The notes under the pieces were generated by a model. That model saw nothing but the letters and a program-made list of their open reading frames with translations. It was not told the origin of the DNA and did no database searches. The translations under genes and the position numbers were made by a program. Positions 33,766 through 44,569 of a DNA stretch of 64,000 nt are shown one piece after another; position 1 is the first letter of the stretch; the number at the start of each line of letters is the position of its first letter. The stretch is taken from the NCBI RefSeq assembly GCF_043290135.1, contig NW_027464589.1, forward strand, positions 501,001 through 565,000, in the 5' to 3' direction. This DNA comes from Rhipicephalus microplus. Taxonomy: Eukaryota; Arthropoda; Arachnida; Ixodida; Ixodidae.

Positions 33766-34169
33766 CACATCGCATGGATGTGATGCAGTTCCTAGGCCCT
33801 GCTTTGTACCTGCAAAGAAAAAAGCTTTCACATAAAGACAGATTCATGTCAACTGAAGACAGCTGAGAATCTTCTAACACTTGGAAAAACGATGTCACAC
33901 TGATTTAACTTGTTTCAGATTTATTGCAATAAAAGCCTATTACATTGCTCGTTCAACTTAGTAATAAATAAAAAGGCTTTTTTTTTCTAGCATCATATGT
34001 ATGCACTCTTGTCTAATGGCTGATGAGGTGTACTGTAGTCAGATGACAAAATCTGATTCTGTTATATACCTTTGTGTGGGCAGTTTAACCTCTTTATAAG
34101 AGGCATACACAGGGAAGCAATACTTTTCGTTTATGTTCAATTCTTGTCTTTTGTGTTATTTCTTGCCGA

Positions 34170-34800
34170 CCACCGCCTATACAGTGGGGTGCCCAATCGG
34201 CACCGCGGAAGCAATGCCCTGCACATGGTTAACACTGCTTTTGCAGATGAGCAGAATATCCACTGTGAAGAGTTCTCATGGCCGCTAGAATTCGAGTACG
34301 CTTGGCCGAGACAACAGACTGGAAAAGACCACTTCCAAGATTTTGCAAGCGCTCATTACCTGAAACAACCTGCGTGGATTACAGCGAAAGAGCGGAACTG
34401 GTTTACGAACACTGGTTGAACTGCACCCTTATCGCCGGTGTACAAAACCCAGCGACCATCCCAGATGCAGTGGGGGGGCGGGGGGGGATGGGTTCCGCGG
34501 AAGCGACGCCCTTCAAGTGGCTGATCCTGCTTTTTCAGGTCAGCAGCACTGCGAAAAGTTCTGATGGGAGCTGGAATTCGAGTACGCTTGGTCATGACGA
34601 CAAACTGAAAAACACCACTTACACGATTTAGCAAGCGCTGATTACCTGAAGCGACCTGCCGTGCAATATAGCGAAAGGGTGGAGCCGGTTTTCGAACACT
34701 GGTTGAACAGCATCCTTACACCAGACTACAAAATAGAGCGACCTTCACGGACACAGTGGGGCGTGGAATCGGCACCGCGGCAGCGATGCCCTTCATGTTT
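34170..34800. repeat. Tandem repeat, ~287-bp unit, 2-3 copies
   Basis: The marker cagtggggtg..cggcaccgcgg(a/c)agc recurs at about 34181, 34468 and 34755. Units share gaacactggttgaac and gaattcgagtacgcttgg. The third unit is partial and runs into the 3' end of the minus-strand Penelope-like copy. Confidence 0.75.
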
Positions 34801-34819
34801 TTATGACTGCTTTTGCAGT

Positions 34820-35632
34820 CTTGGGAAGTAAAAACATAGCGACCATATAGAACATATAGTGGAAGAAACGACACCACGCTGAACTCGTAACTAAACATTA
34901 TTGAAAGAAACACGCACATATATCAAGCATTTGACCCGGTCACGTAGACAACCAAAGGCGTCTGCGCATCAAAGCAAACAAAGTATGAAACAAGCCTAAT
35001 CATATTCATCATAAAGACGTGTGTGACAACAATAAAAAACGCAAAAGAACATGCCTTCCTACTTGCCAAAAACTTACAGAACGGTGCCCAACAAACTAAC
35101 AATCACTTTAACATGGCAGTGCAGAACTCTGAAACGGCACTTCATTTTCACCAAGGGCTACAGAAGGCTTGCCTACACACATTTTTTCCTCCTTTTAAAT
35201 GAAGAAAGCCTCCATCACTTCCCTGGTGCACTTATCTCGATGTCCAAACAAACAAGTGGCTTTATCTGCCAAAGGTTGGCAGCCACACTCCCTACCATGA
35301 GCTAGCAGGTGCAACCCGCCGGTGGCCGTTGAAGAGGTTAAGTGTTCTTTTAGTCTCACGTTAATGCACCGCCCGGTTCGTCCTATGTAAAACTCCCCGC
35401 ATGTCAATGGCACCATATATACAACACACGATGTACACTGAACATATCTGTTTGTTCTCTTCTTCGGACAGTACGTGCAGGTCCTTCGTAGACCCGAACT
35501 TCTTTTATGCACGCGGGAGCAAATGAAGGACAACGTTTGGGGAGCGGACATCACCACGCGTACCCCATATCTACTGGTCACATTTTTCAAGCAAAGTGAA
35601 AACTTGTGCACATAGGAAACCACAACCGACAT
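34820..35632 (-). mobile_element. Penelope-like element 3' part with GIY-YIG endonuclease
   Basis: On the minus strand a 145-codon frame (35632-35195) ends an ORF. It contains VVYMVPLTCGEFYIGRTGR and INVRLKEH, the GIY-YIG nuclease core, preceded by CTYCPKK and followed by ECGCQPLADKATCLFGH and TREVMEAF. This is the C-terminal endonuclease of Penelope-like retroelements, which cuts target DNA. The RT part is missing. The 3' untranslated part reaches about 34820. Confidence 0.8.
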
Positions 35633-36225
35633 GCGGGGAGGTTTACATAAGACAAACTGGGTGGTGCATTAACGTGAGACAAAAAAACAAACACTTAACC
35701 TCTTTAGCGGCGGCCGGCGGGTTGCACCTGCCAGCTCATTGTAGGGAGTGTGGCTGCCAAGAGTTAGCAGATAAAGCCACTTGTTTGTTTGGGCATCAAA
35801 ATAAGTGCACCAGGGAAGTGATGGAGGCTTTTTTTCATTGAGAATGAGGGGGAAAAGTGTGTAAGCAAGCCGTCTGTGGCCCTTGATGAAAATGAAGTTT
35901 GGTTCCTGGGTTCAGCGCTGCCGCGTTAAAGTGATTGTTAGTTTTTTGGGGACAGTTCTCTAAGGTTTTGGCAAGTAGGAAGGCATGTTCTTTTGCGTTT
36001 TTTCGTGGTTGTTACACACGTGTTTATGATCAATATGTTTAGGCTTGTTTCATACCTTGTTTGCTTTGATGCCTTTGATGCCTTTAGTTGTCCACGTTAC
36101 CGGGTAAAATGCTTGATAGATGTCGTGTGCCTTTTAATGAAGTTTAGCTGCGAGTTCAGCGTGGTGTGGTCTCTTCCTCTGTCCTTGTCTATATTTTTGT
36201 GCTGTTTTTACTTCTCAAGTATGAA
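35620..36225 (+). mobile_element. Second Penelope-like 3' part, inverted to the first
   Basis: The plus strand repeats the same GIY-YIG end, starting inside the motif (TCGEVYIRQTGWCINVR) and ending with TREVMEAFFH at 35839, then the same 3' untranslated sequence to about 36225. Tyr-Ile-Arg replaces Tyr-Ile-Gly in the core. It meets the minus-strand copy head to head near 35620. Confidence 0.8.
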
Positions 36226-36404
36226 CCACAAACTAGCCCAACTTTCGCTATTACTGCTTTTGCAGGCTGGTAATTTCACTTTTTCATCTCGGTCTTTTGT
36301 TTTGTTTTTGTTTCGTTGATTTCACGCCCAAAATACTGTTTGCATGGTATGTTGTCGAATTAAAGTCCTGAGCAAGTGTCCCGTTATTCCTCGCGTTTCG
36401 TTTA

Positions 36405-37400
36405 CTGCGACGTTTTTTATTCTATTGTTGATATTCATGTGTGGTGACCTTAAAATGAATGCGAGACCCTCATCCTAGGCAAACCTTGCTCAGCTTTTGG
36501 AAGCCCAAAACCTATTTACAGCGAAACTGACAGCTATCAAGGAAGCACAGACACAGCAGACACATGTCAATTATTTGATGTGTGCGTTTAGAGCCAAAAA
36601 CAATTTGTTTACGAGAGACGCCGTAGTGGAGAGCTCCTAAAATATTGACCACCGGGGATTCTTTAACGTACAACCAAATCTGAGCACACGAGCCTATAAT
36701 ATTTCCGCCTGCATTGGAAATGTAGCCACCGCCTCCTGGATCCTATCCGGCGACCTCTGGTTTAGCAGCCGAGTACTTCAGCCATTAGACCAGCGCGGTG
36801 GGGTGGACGCCTGTCATAAGTGATCTCGGCTCCCCAATTCAGACTTTGGAGTCTAAGTTGCATTGCCTAATGACTTAATGGTCTTAGCGATTGTAGAAAG
36901 GAAAATGAAGACAGAAACAGGTAATAAAGACACTCCTGTTGAAAATTGATTACCTAGAGAATTGTAGCCCACGTTGCAGCCTTCTGTTTTACGAAGTGGA
37001 TGACAAGAAAGACTCTAGTAAAGAATGAAAAGGTTATGTTCGTGAAATTTGTGAGGGTAAACTTGAAATGCAGTCCGTTTCTATCGAATGGGCCTACATA
37101 CTTAGATAGCTTCAGTTGGGAAAAAATTGTCCTTTGATTTCTAATTTCACCTTGTTCAAAGAAAATCAACAAAATCTGCACAGTGCTGAATAGCTGATAG
37201 GAAGTGAATTCGGCAGTTCGGAGCACTTTTCTAAAACGGTCAGCACAAAACAAAAATGTTTATAGAATATTCTCAATCTCGAAAGAAGAAGGTGGTAAAA
37301 TGAGACTTCAATTTGACAATCTGATCATGAATGAGCCGAAGTACGCGTAAGACGATGGAGTGATACAAGTTGTAGCCCTCACTTGACCGTAACGGGTAGA
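36405..37400 (+). pseudogene. LINE ORF1 with decayed 2A-like motif
   Basis: The frame at 36410-36478 reads FFILLLIFMCGDLKMNARPSS and then stops. The positions D, N and final P of the 2A consensus D-V/I-E-x-N-P-G-P remain. A Gln/Ala-rich helix follows (NLAQLLEAQNLFTAKLTAIK, 36480-36540). Beyond the SINE, EMQSVSIEWAYILR and KNCPLISNFTLFKENQQNL (about 37070-37170) match the RNA-binding region of CR1-type ORF1. Confidence 0.6.
36611..36803 (-). repeat. Diverged Ruka-like SINE inside LINE ORF1
   Basis: Reverse-strand copy, from gagagacgccgtagtgga to gaccagcgcggtgggg, with about 15-20 percent changes by eye. No clear target duplication remains, and the B box is mutated. Confidence 0.85.
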
Positions 37401-37414
37401 AGCTGTAAAGCTTT

Positions 37415-39123
37415 CTTTTCTTCTGGTCAATTGTAGAAGCATTAAAAATAAAAAGAATGAATTCAATAGCTTGACTGAAACAGTAAGGCCAACTGTAATC
37501 CAAGAGAATGAGTCGTGCTCAGATGAGAATATTACTGACAATAAAACATTTCGAGATGGCTTCACTGCCTGAGGAAAAGACAGGAATTTTCACAGAGAAG
37601 GTGTGTTCAATTCAGTAGATAGTAACATTCAGTCATTCTTGGTCAACGGGGGTGTAGGCGACTGCCAGGCAGTATTCTGCAAGATTATGCTTATGCTGCA
37701 AAATAGCAAAATGAAGGCAGCGTGTAGTTTTCACCACCCACCAGGCTCCTCCATCCGTGCTTTATTACAGCGCACAGCAGTTCTCAAAGCAATGCACGCT
37801 GATACGTTAGTAACCGGTGGCGACTTCCTTTTGCCTTCTCTGAACTGGCGCCAACAGCTAATATTGTTACCGCAACAGATAGCGGCAGTCAACAATTGAA
37901 TAATGTATTAGAATATTTAGCATTTGAACAAACTACGTTACAACCGACACGGGGAGAAAATGTTTTAAGTCTGGTACTTACAAACCAATTGGTACTTCTT
38001 TCATTATCTAATTTTGTGCTTGGTATAAGTAATGATGACGCTATGGTGTGCTGGCTGAGTGTTAGCTATGTAAAAACCGCACCTGGCCCTAAAAGGTGAA
38101 TATTTAATTTTAAGATCGCCAATGTTGCTCAAAATAACTAGGCCCTGATTTTCTACATGACGCTTTATGAGGCACTAGCTGCGACTGAAAGTGTAGCCAA
38201 GTTATGGACATTATTTAGGCAATAAACAGTGAAAATTAAACTTCAGGTCGTTTTATTCTTGACATTACCCCAAGGCGTGCCAAAAGCATATCCTGGTTTA
38301 CCAAATCACTGTAAAGACTAACACAAAACAGGAAGAGAAGCTATTAGATCTTAAGAATGGTAGCCCCAGATGAGAACAAAATAAACTTTCAGAATGTAAT
38401 ATCGGATGTAATAACCCAGCTTAAGGACGCTATTCACATGGCAAAAGATTCTTACTTTGGTGCACTGTTCTCTATTACAACAAAATCCCAAACAATTATG
38501 GACGCATATAAAACGAAATGGGAAGGACATAGTAGCTGTACCCTTGTTGGTAATAAGCAATAACACTGTAAGTGACGACAAAGCTAAGGCCAAAAGCATA
38601 TCCTGGTTTACCAAATCACTGTAAAGACTAACACAAAACAGGAAGAGAAGCTATTAGATCTTAAGAATGGTAGCCCCAGATGAGAACAAAATAAAATTTC
38701 AGAATGTAATATCGGATGTAATAACCCAGCTTAAGGACGCTATTCACGTGGCAAAAGATTCTTACTTTGGTGCATTGTTCTCTATTACAACAAAATCCCA
38801 AACAATTATGGACGCATATAAAACGAAATGGGAAGGACATAGTAGCTGTACCCTTGTTGGTAATAAGCAATAACACTGTAAGTGACGACAAAGCTAAGGC
38901 CAAAAGCTTTAATCAGTATTTCTGCTCCGTCTTCATCACAGTGATAAGAAAGAATAAAAACAGAGAAATTAGTAAAAGAGACATAGGCGAGATAGATAGC
39001 ATCAATCTTTCTACACGTGAAATCCAAGCGTTGCTGCAAGGGTTATATGCATCAAAGGCTTATGTTCCTGATGGCCTTCCAAACTGTTATAACTTTGTGC
39101 AACATCAGTGGCTTCATATTTAA
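37415..39123 (+). pseudogene. LINE ORF2 endonuclease and linker
   Basis: Blocks in order are CRSIKNKKNEFN (37415), ACSFHHPPGSSIRALL (37715), LVTGGDFLLPSLNW (37800), TTLQPTRGENVLSLVLTNQ (37930) and, after the duplicated part, SDDKAKAKSFNQYFCSVF and STREIQALLQGLYASKAYVPDGLPN (38880-39090). The DFN Asp survives as GGDF. Stops occur at 37897 and 38097 and elsewhere. Confidence 0.7.
38281..38900 (+). repeat. 310-bp direct tandem duplication
   Basis: 38281-38590 is repeated at 38591-38900 with three differences (c/a, a/g and c/t). The short sequence gccaaaagc is present at both borders and at the junction, as expected for unequal exchange or slippage at microhomology. Confidence 0.95.
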
Positions 39124-39539
39124 AGATAATTCATGATAAATTGCTAGAAGATTGTTTTCTTCCGGATGAGTGGAAAGTTAGGCCGTCGTGTTGAGACAGG
39201 CGCCCGTAGTGTAGTAGCAATGTATAGGCGGATGTTTCTGACGTGTGTTTCATTTATATTTCATTTCATTTATTGCATCCTTAAAGCCCGAGGGCATTAC
39301 ATAAGTGGGGGGGGGCAACAAATACGCTGTGAGGGTGTACAAATAAATGTAATCAACCTATCATAAACAATACAGTTCTAAATACGCATATGGAAGTTTG
39401 GTCCAGAATGACAACAAAAACTAATCAAACAATGAACAAAAAAACTTTTGACTGGGAAAATGAACGCAAAGAATATGGCAAAAAAGTTGTACATGCAGTA
39501 CGCTGGTGGGATATAGCTACAGCCATGGGTTATTGGGTG

Positions 39540-40259
39540 AAATCAAAGTGGCATTCAAATTTTGCGTGGAATGATCTGCGGTCAGGTGTGGGAACTACCG
39601 AGTCGGGGAGGCGATTCCAAAGTGTATTTGCTTGGGGGGAAAAAGGAGTCGTTCATTGCAGATGTACGGCCGTTGATTGGTGCAATGGGGATAGAATGGT
39701 TTATGCGAGAAGTCCTGTTAGGGGGCTGTAAAATTTCGTGTCTTGATTTCGGGCGGAATAAAAACTGTGCAGGAGGCATAGGCGTGAGATCAGGGGGCAT
39801 GACGCGAGAGATGGTATTTGTATTGATTGTTTTAGGGCGGTGACGCTAATTTCTCTGAAGAACTATCAGGCTATAAAGCGGGCAGCATGGTTTTGGACTG
39901 ATTCTAGTTCATTAGCGAGATATGCCTGGGGTGTATTTCAAATGAACGATGCGTATTCGAGCTTTGGGCGTACGTATGTTAAGTATGCTAGTTTTTTTAA
40001 CGTCAGGAGATGCTGATTTTAGATTAAGGCGCAAAAATCCAAGCGTGCGCAGAGCGTCTGAGCAGATGGACTGCACGTGTGGTGCAAATAAAAGAGTTGG
40101 GTACATGTGCACACCAAGATACCTGTATGATGAAGCCGAATCGAGAGGAAGTGAATTGATAAAGTAGGTATGATGAACAGTGGTGCGTTTACGGGAAAAT
40201 GACATCGATTTGCATTTGGTTAGGTTTAACGGCATTGATGAGTTTTGGCACCATAGCAC
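39540..40259 (-). pseudogene. LINE ORF2 C-terminal domain
   Basis: 40259-39912 reads WCQNSSMPLNLTKCKSMSF, SSYRYLGVHMYPTLLFAPHV and RTLGFLRLNLKSAS. After frame changes the HAARFIA-type block (about 39880) and LWNRLPDSVVP (about 39600) follow, the usual end of CR1/L2 ORF2. Confidence 0.75.
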
Positions 40260-40295
40260 AACTGTGTGGAGGTCTTGTTGTAGTTTAGTGCTAGT

Positions 40296-41225
40296 TTAAA
40301 TGTTATGAATGGGGGAGTATATGACACAGTCGTCCACAAACAGTCGTAGTTTTGTTTGAATGTTTGTGGGTAGGTCGTTTATGAATAATAAATATAGAAG
40401 GGGTGATAATCCCACGCCCTGGGGTACGCCTGATGATACACTAGTTAAAGAGGAGTTATGATTATTAAAAGAGGTGAAGTGTTTACGGTTCGAGAGGAAG
40501 TGTTCAACCCAGGATACAATATTCGGGACAATGCCAAGTGAATGAATTTTGCTAAGTAATATAATATGTGGGACGCGATCAAAAGCTTTAGAAAAGTCAA
40601 GGAAGATTGCATCGATCTGAAGTTTATCATCAATGCTTTTTAGGATGTCGTCGGTAAACTCGGCCAATTGGGTCTCGCATGAAAAATGCTTTCGAAAACC
40701 GTGCTGGTGGTTATAGAAGATATTTATTGAATCAAGGTGAGTCGCGATGTGAGATGTTTTAATGTGTTCCAGTAATTCAGAGTGAATGCTAGTCGGGGAA
40801 ATTGGGCGGTAGTTTGCTGGATTAGTTCGTTCTCCGGTTTTGAAGATCGCGACTATTCGGCCTATCTTCCAATAGTCTGGAATTTCACTTGTTTCAATGA
40901 ACTGCATGAAGATGAGACATAGAATCTGAGTAACCACTGTGACGGCGCTAACTAAAAGATTGGGGGTTATTTTGTCACATCCTAGGGCTGAAGATATCTT
41001 AAGACGAGTGATTAGTTTAGCGATTCCTTCAGGGTTAAATGCTATTTCGGGGGACACAGCGCCGGTGGAACGGGTGGGTAGTCGTGTGGGCTGGGCAGTG
41101 TTAGAGGTAGAAAATACAGACGAAAAGTAGTCATTTGGGGCGGTGGCAACGTTTTTTGTAGCTATTGGTTCACCGTCTGGGTCTGAAAGATCTATGTTGG
41201 CATTTAGATTTTTGTGAGAGAGCAT
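40296..41225 (-). pseudogene. LINE ORF2 reverse transcriptase, 309-codon open frame
   Basis: A long open frame with ALGCDKITPNLL, IPDYWKIGRIVAIFK, NYRPISPTSIHSELLEH, NHQHGFRKHFSCETQL, IFLDFSKAFDRVPH (motif A intact), SGVPQGVGLSPLLYLLFIND and LRLFVDDCVIY (motif C with both Asp). It stops after YSPIHNI, and the C-terminal part continues in another frame. Copying LINE RNA would be its role. Confidence 0.88.
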
Positions 41226-41507
41226 GCGCCACAGTTTAGTAGAATTGGAGCGGATGATAGATAGTAGATCGCATGAAAAATATTTGTCTTTAGCTTTTTG
41301 TAGTTCCTGAATATACTTTTTGGCGCAGTGGTGGTATATTACTCACACTAAAGGGTTATTGGATTGACTGGCTGTCTGTAGATACATTCTTTTTTTCGAT
41401 TTAAGAGGCTTTTCAGTTGTTTGTTGAAGCAAGGATTATTGGAATCTGATTTTACGCGGGTGGTTGGATCATACTCTTTTTCTAAGTTTAGTATTGTGTT
41501 TTAGATA

Positions 41508-42320
41508 TCAGTTGGCGTTTACTGAAGATGTTTGATACGATGCGCGAAAACTGTGAAGAAAAGAACCAAGTTTGTCATTCATAGCGTCAATATGTCCTCG
41601 TTTGTAATCAGTTATGAATTTTTCAGTTGGCAACCTTCTAATCAGGGGCAGTGATATGCGGTTGTGGATAAGGTTACGGTCACTGAATCCAGGGACTACT
41701 GTTGTTCGTTTTATGTAATCCGGGCTTGACGTCAGAAGATAATCTAAAGTGTTATCGCTTCTTGTGGAGCATGGTATAGCTTCGTGTAGGTTGAAATCTA
41801 GGGTTAGATCGAGGAATTGCTTGGATTTGTTCGGCAGGGTTGCTCTAGGGGTTGAGAGTAAAGGCCAGTTTATTTGAGAGAAAATAAAATCACCATAACG
41901 AAAAATACGGGCTTCTGAAAACTTGTCTTCAATTCGGGTGAGCGAATTTGACAACAGGATGGAAAAACCTGGTTCGGAGTCAGCCGGCTGGTAACAGATG
42001 CCGAAAATTGCATTCAAGGCAACGTTTGAGAATCGCACCCAAGTTAATTGTAATGTGTCATTATGAGTGATAACAGGAGATGATAGGTTGTTTCTAATAG
42101 CCATGAGCACGCCTCCGCCCTTACGATTAGCGCGATCACGTCAATATAAAGCGAAGCCCATGTTAGACGGGAAGATTTCGTGGTCGAGCACGCCTTCGTG
42201 TAACCACGTTTCCGGTAGAAGGACAATGTCGGCTTCTACATCTTCGATGGTGGTGTGAACTTTGTCGCGTTTAGGCAGCACGCTTCGTATATTAGTGAAG
42301 GCGACATTTATATTTAGTGC
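41508..42320 (-). pseudogene. LINE ORF2 endonuclease domain
   Basis: From 42310: NIRSVLPKRDKV, then LLPETWLHEG, GGGVLMAIRNNLSS, FGICYQPADS, RYGDFIFSQINWP (GDFN block), SDNTLDYLLTSS and GFSDRNLIH (SDH block, His changed). The frame changes at about 42226/42110. A live enzyme would nick target DNA. Confidence 0.8.
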
Positions 42321-42569
42321 TTATGATCAGCTTTGTCGAGAGTTAGAGGTACAGAGGACAGAGAGGCGTCATTCAGTGGTTTTATTGCTCACATCTTTAG
42401 ATTCATCAGCTATGGCAAGCAAGCATGGCAGCTATGCCCTTGTAAAATTCAGAGCGTATTTCGTATACCTTTGTTGTGGCACACAGTAACGAGCATTGTT
42501 TGTTTAACGCGGCACAGCATGGGTTTAGGTAAAGTCTGCCTTCTGCTATGCAGCAAACAGTACTAACAC

Positions 42570-43440
42570 ATGACGTAGCGAAAGCTTCTCGCCTTGGTCA
42601 ACGCCACCAATCACGATCACCATCACCTCGACGCCACACTTCCCCTAGCATTCCCTCGTCATCTTATGCTCCTTTCAGAGGCCGGTCACCGAGTCCCCAC
42701 AGGGGAAACTAGAAACCACGGCTACTGGGGGTGAAGCCGCGTCCCAATGAACTGTCAAAGAGCCTTCCTCGACGCAAAGACCCGACGAAGACTGTTCCGA
42801 TTTTTCAGTCATTTCCGAAAGTCATAAAGCTGTATCCGCCGACATCATCGTACACGTCGATAATTACGTCGTCACTGCTCTCGTCGACACTGGCGCCAAT
42901 TATTCGGTTATAAGCAGTTCCCTTGCATCAAAACTGAGGAAGGTAACTACACCTTGGCAAGGACCCCAGTTGCGCACAGCAGGAGGCCACCTCTTCACGC
43001 CGACTGGAATGTGCACAGCCCATGTTTGAGTGCGTGCTTCGACGTTCACAGGGCCTTTTCTCGTATTACCTGTGTGCTCCCGTCGACTCATTCTGGGACT
43101 AACTTCTTCGCGAACATAGCGCAAATATTGACCTACGAGACTTGCAGGTGTCGTTCAAGGACCAGTTTCATCCTGAACTTTAAAACACCCACTTATCGAA
43201 GGCTGCCCTACATGTACCCTCCTAATTTGTTACTCTGCTTCTCCGCAGCAGCCTCTTTATCAGCGTTGAATGTGGCTAAGGCATCCCCGATACTGTTTTG
43301 CGGAAGCAAATTGGTCCCTACTTTTCGCACGACAATTATGCGTTGCCCGATGTATTGTTCGACCCAGGAGGAAGCAGGCTTGCCCATGAGTCACGAATTT
43401 GAGCGAGGAGTATCGCCATCTTGAGTTTTAATGTTTCAAT
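42570..43440 (+). pseudogene. Gypsy gag end and protease fragment
   Basis: The Ser/Arg/Pro-rich tail SRSPSPRRHTSPSIPSSSY (about 42615) resembles the gag C-terminus of the element at 16174-17496. In another frame, ISADIIVHVDNYVVTALVDTG (about 42836-42898) and the following ANYSVISSSLASKL form the protease active-site region (LVDTGA). TAGGHLFTPTGMCTAHV follows, then a stop. Sequence similarity fades by about 43440, where a reverse-strand LINE starts. Confidence 0.75.
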
Positions 43441-43862
43441 TAGTTTATTCCAGTTTTTTTACAGGCAAAAAAACTGAGGGAAAAGACAGTGATTAACAAC
43501 TGTTTGACGAGCGTCGCCACTCCTATATGTCAGCACAAGCAAGAACACTGTGCAAGTTTAAGAAAAACAATTGTCACTATTTAGAGGAAACAAAACCAGC
43601 ACGAATAAGTGCAGGCAATCGAAACATTTGTTCAGAAACAGTTGTTCGTAAAAGCATATCACGAAATACAAGGCGAAGTAAAAACGAATACACTGGCTTA
43701 AGTCGCAGTTGAAGAGTTTTAAAAACATTAAAAGCAAGAAACAAGACACTTCGGCTTCACTACCGAAACTTTGTTTACATGCACGCTTCCGGCTTCATAC
43801 AATGTAAGGCACTTTGCTCAGGAAGGAATGACAGTCTATTTTATACAAAATGTATTCACACC

Positions 43863-44316
43863 CTATATTGCAAAAGTATTGTGAAGTGCAGTAAATGACA
43901 TAAATGACATGCGGGTCACGGCTTCATACAATGGCCTGTTGAGATAGGTTGGAAGAATGTGCGCTAGCATACTGTAGCCATAATTTGTTCTACACCTTTG
44001 TAAGACAAATTTATTTGTTTTGCGAGTCGGGTACGGATTGTGAAGATGTGTGAGCGTTACGAAACTTGAAAAGAAGGGGTTGGCTGACTGCTTTATTATA
44101 GAAGGCAGCAAATTTGTAGTCGAACATGCGGTCAATTTTCAAGATTTTATACTGCTGGTACAAAGGAAAAGTTGGTGAATCATACGACACGTTTGCAACC
44201 GCACGAAGTAGTTTCTTCTGTAGACTTACAAGTGTTTGTATATTTGTTATCGTGGTGTTCCGCCACACTAGGAAACACTGACATAGGAATAAAAGAATGC
44301 TTAATAGAGATCCCAT
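43863..44316 (-). pseudogene. LINE ORF2 C-terminal domain
   Basis: LFLCQCFLVWRNTTITNIQT, LQKKLLRAVANVSYDSP and DYKFAAFYNKAVSQP, then CRTNYGYSMLAHILPTYLNR in an overlapping frame. These match the post-RT C-terminal blocks of CR1/L2 elements. Confidence 0.65.
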
Positions 44317-44569
44317 TTTTCTTTGCAGGTAAAAGACCTTTGTTACACCAAATTATCCCATTAAACCTCAAAAGTGCGACAAAGATGTGCTTACGTTGGC
44401 GTTCCACGAGATCGTGGCAGTAAACACTACGCCAAGTGACGTAAAATGTTCAACATAATCAATGGCAGTATTTTCTAGAAAAAGGCGAGGCCGGTTCAGG
44501 ATGTTTTCCTTTTGGAAGAAACACTATAGCCTTTGTTTTTCCTCTATGTATTTTCAAGGAATGAAGGAA

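Larger units (their letters stand above)
36380..39175 (+). mobile_element. CR1/L2-like LINE with a decayed 2A-type ORF1 start
   Basis: ORF1 begins near 36405 with a hydrophobic stretch and a decayed 2A motif (36440-36469), is interrupted by a SINE (36611-36803) and resumes to about 37400. ORF2 starts near 37415 with CRSIKNKKNEFNSL, and the endonuclease runs to about 38100. The pre-RT linker (to 39123) contains a 310-bp tandem duplication. The RT is missing. Many stops. Confidence 0.7.
39252..42325 (-). mobile_element. CR1/L2-like LINE, reverse strand, 5'-truncated
   Basis: ORF2 reads from its first block near 42320 to the C-terminal domain near 39540, with a 3' end around 39252 (AATGAAATGAAAT-like tail on the minus strand). 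ORF1 is absent. The endonuclease, RT and C-terminal region are each still largely readable. Confidence 0.85.

Noticed and set aside
33640..33898. Leu-Gln-rich and Ala-Thr-rich peptides
   Set aside because: Frames across a hexamer repeat at 33675-33765.
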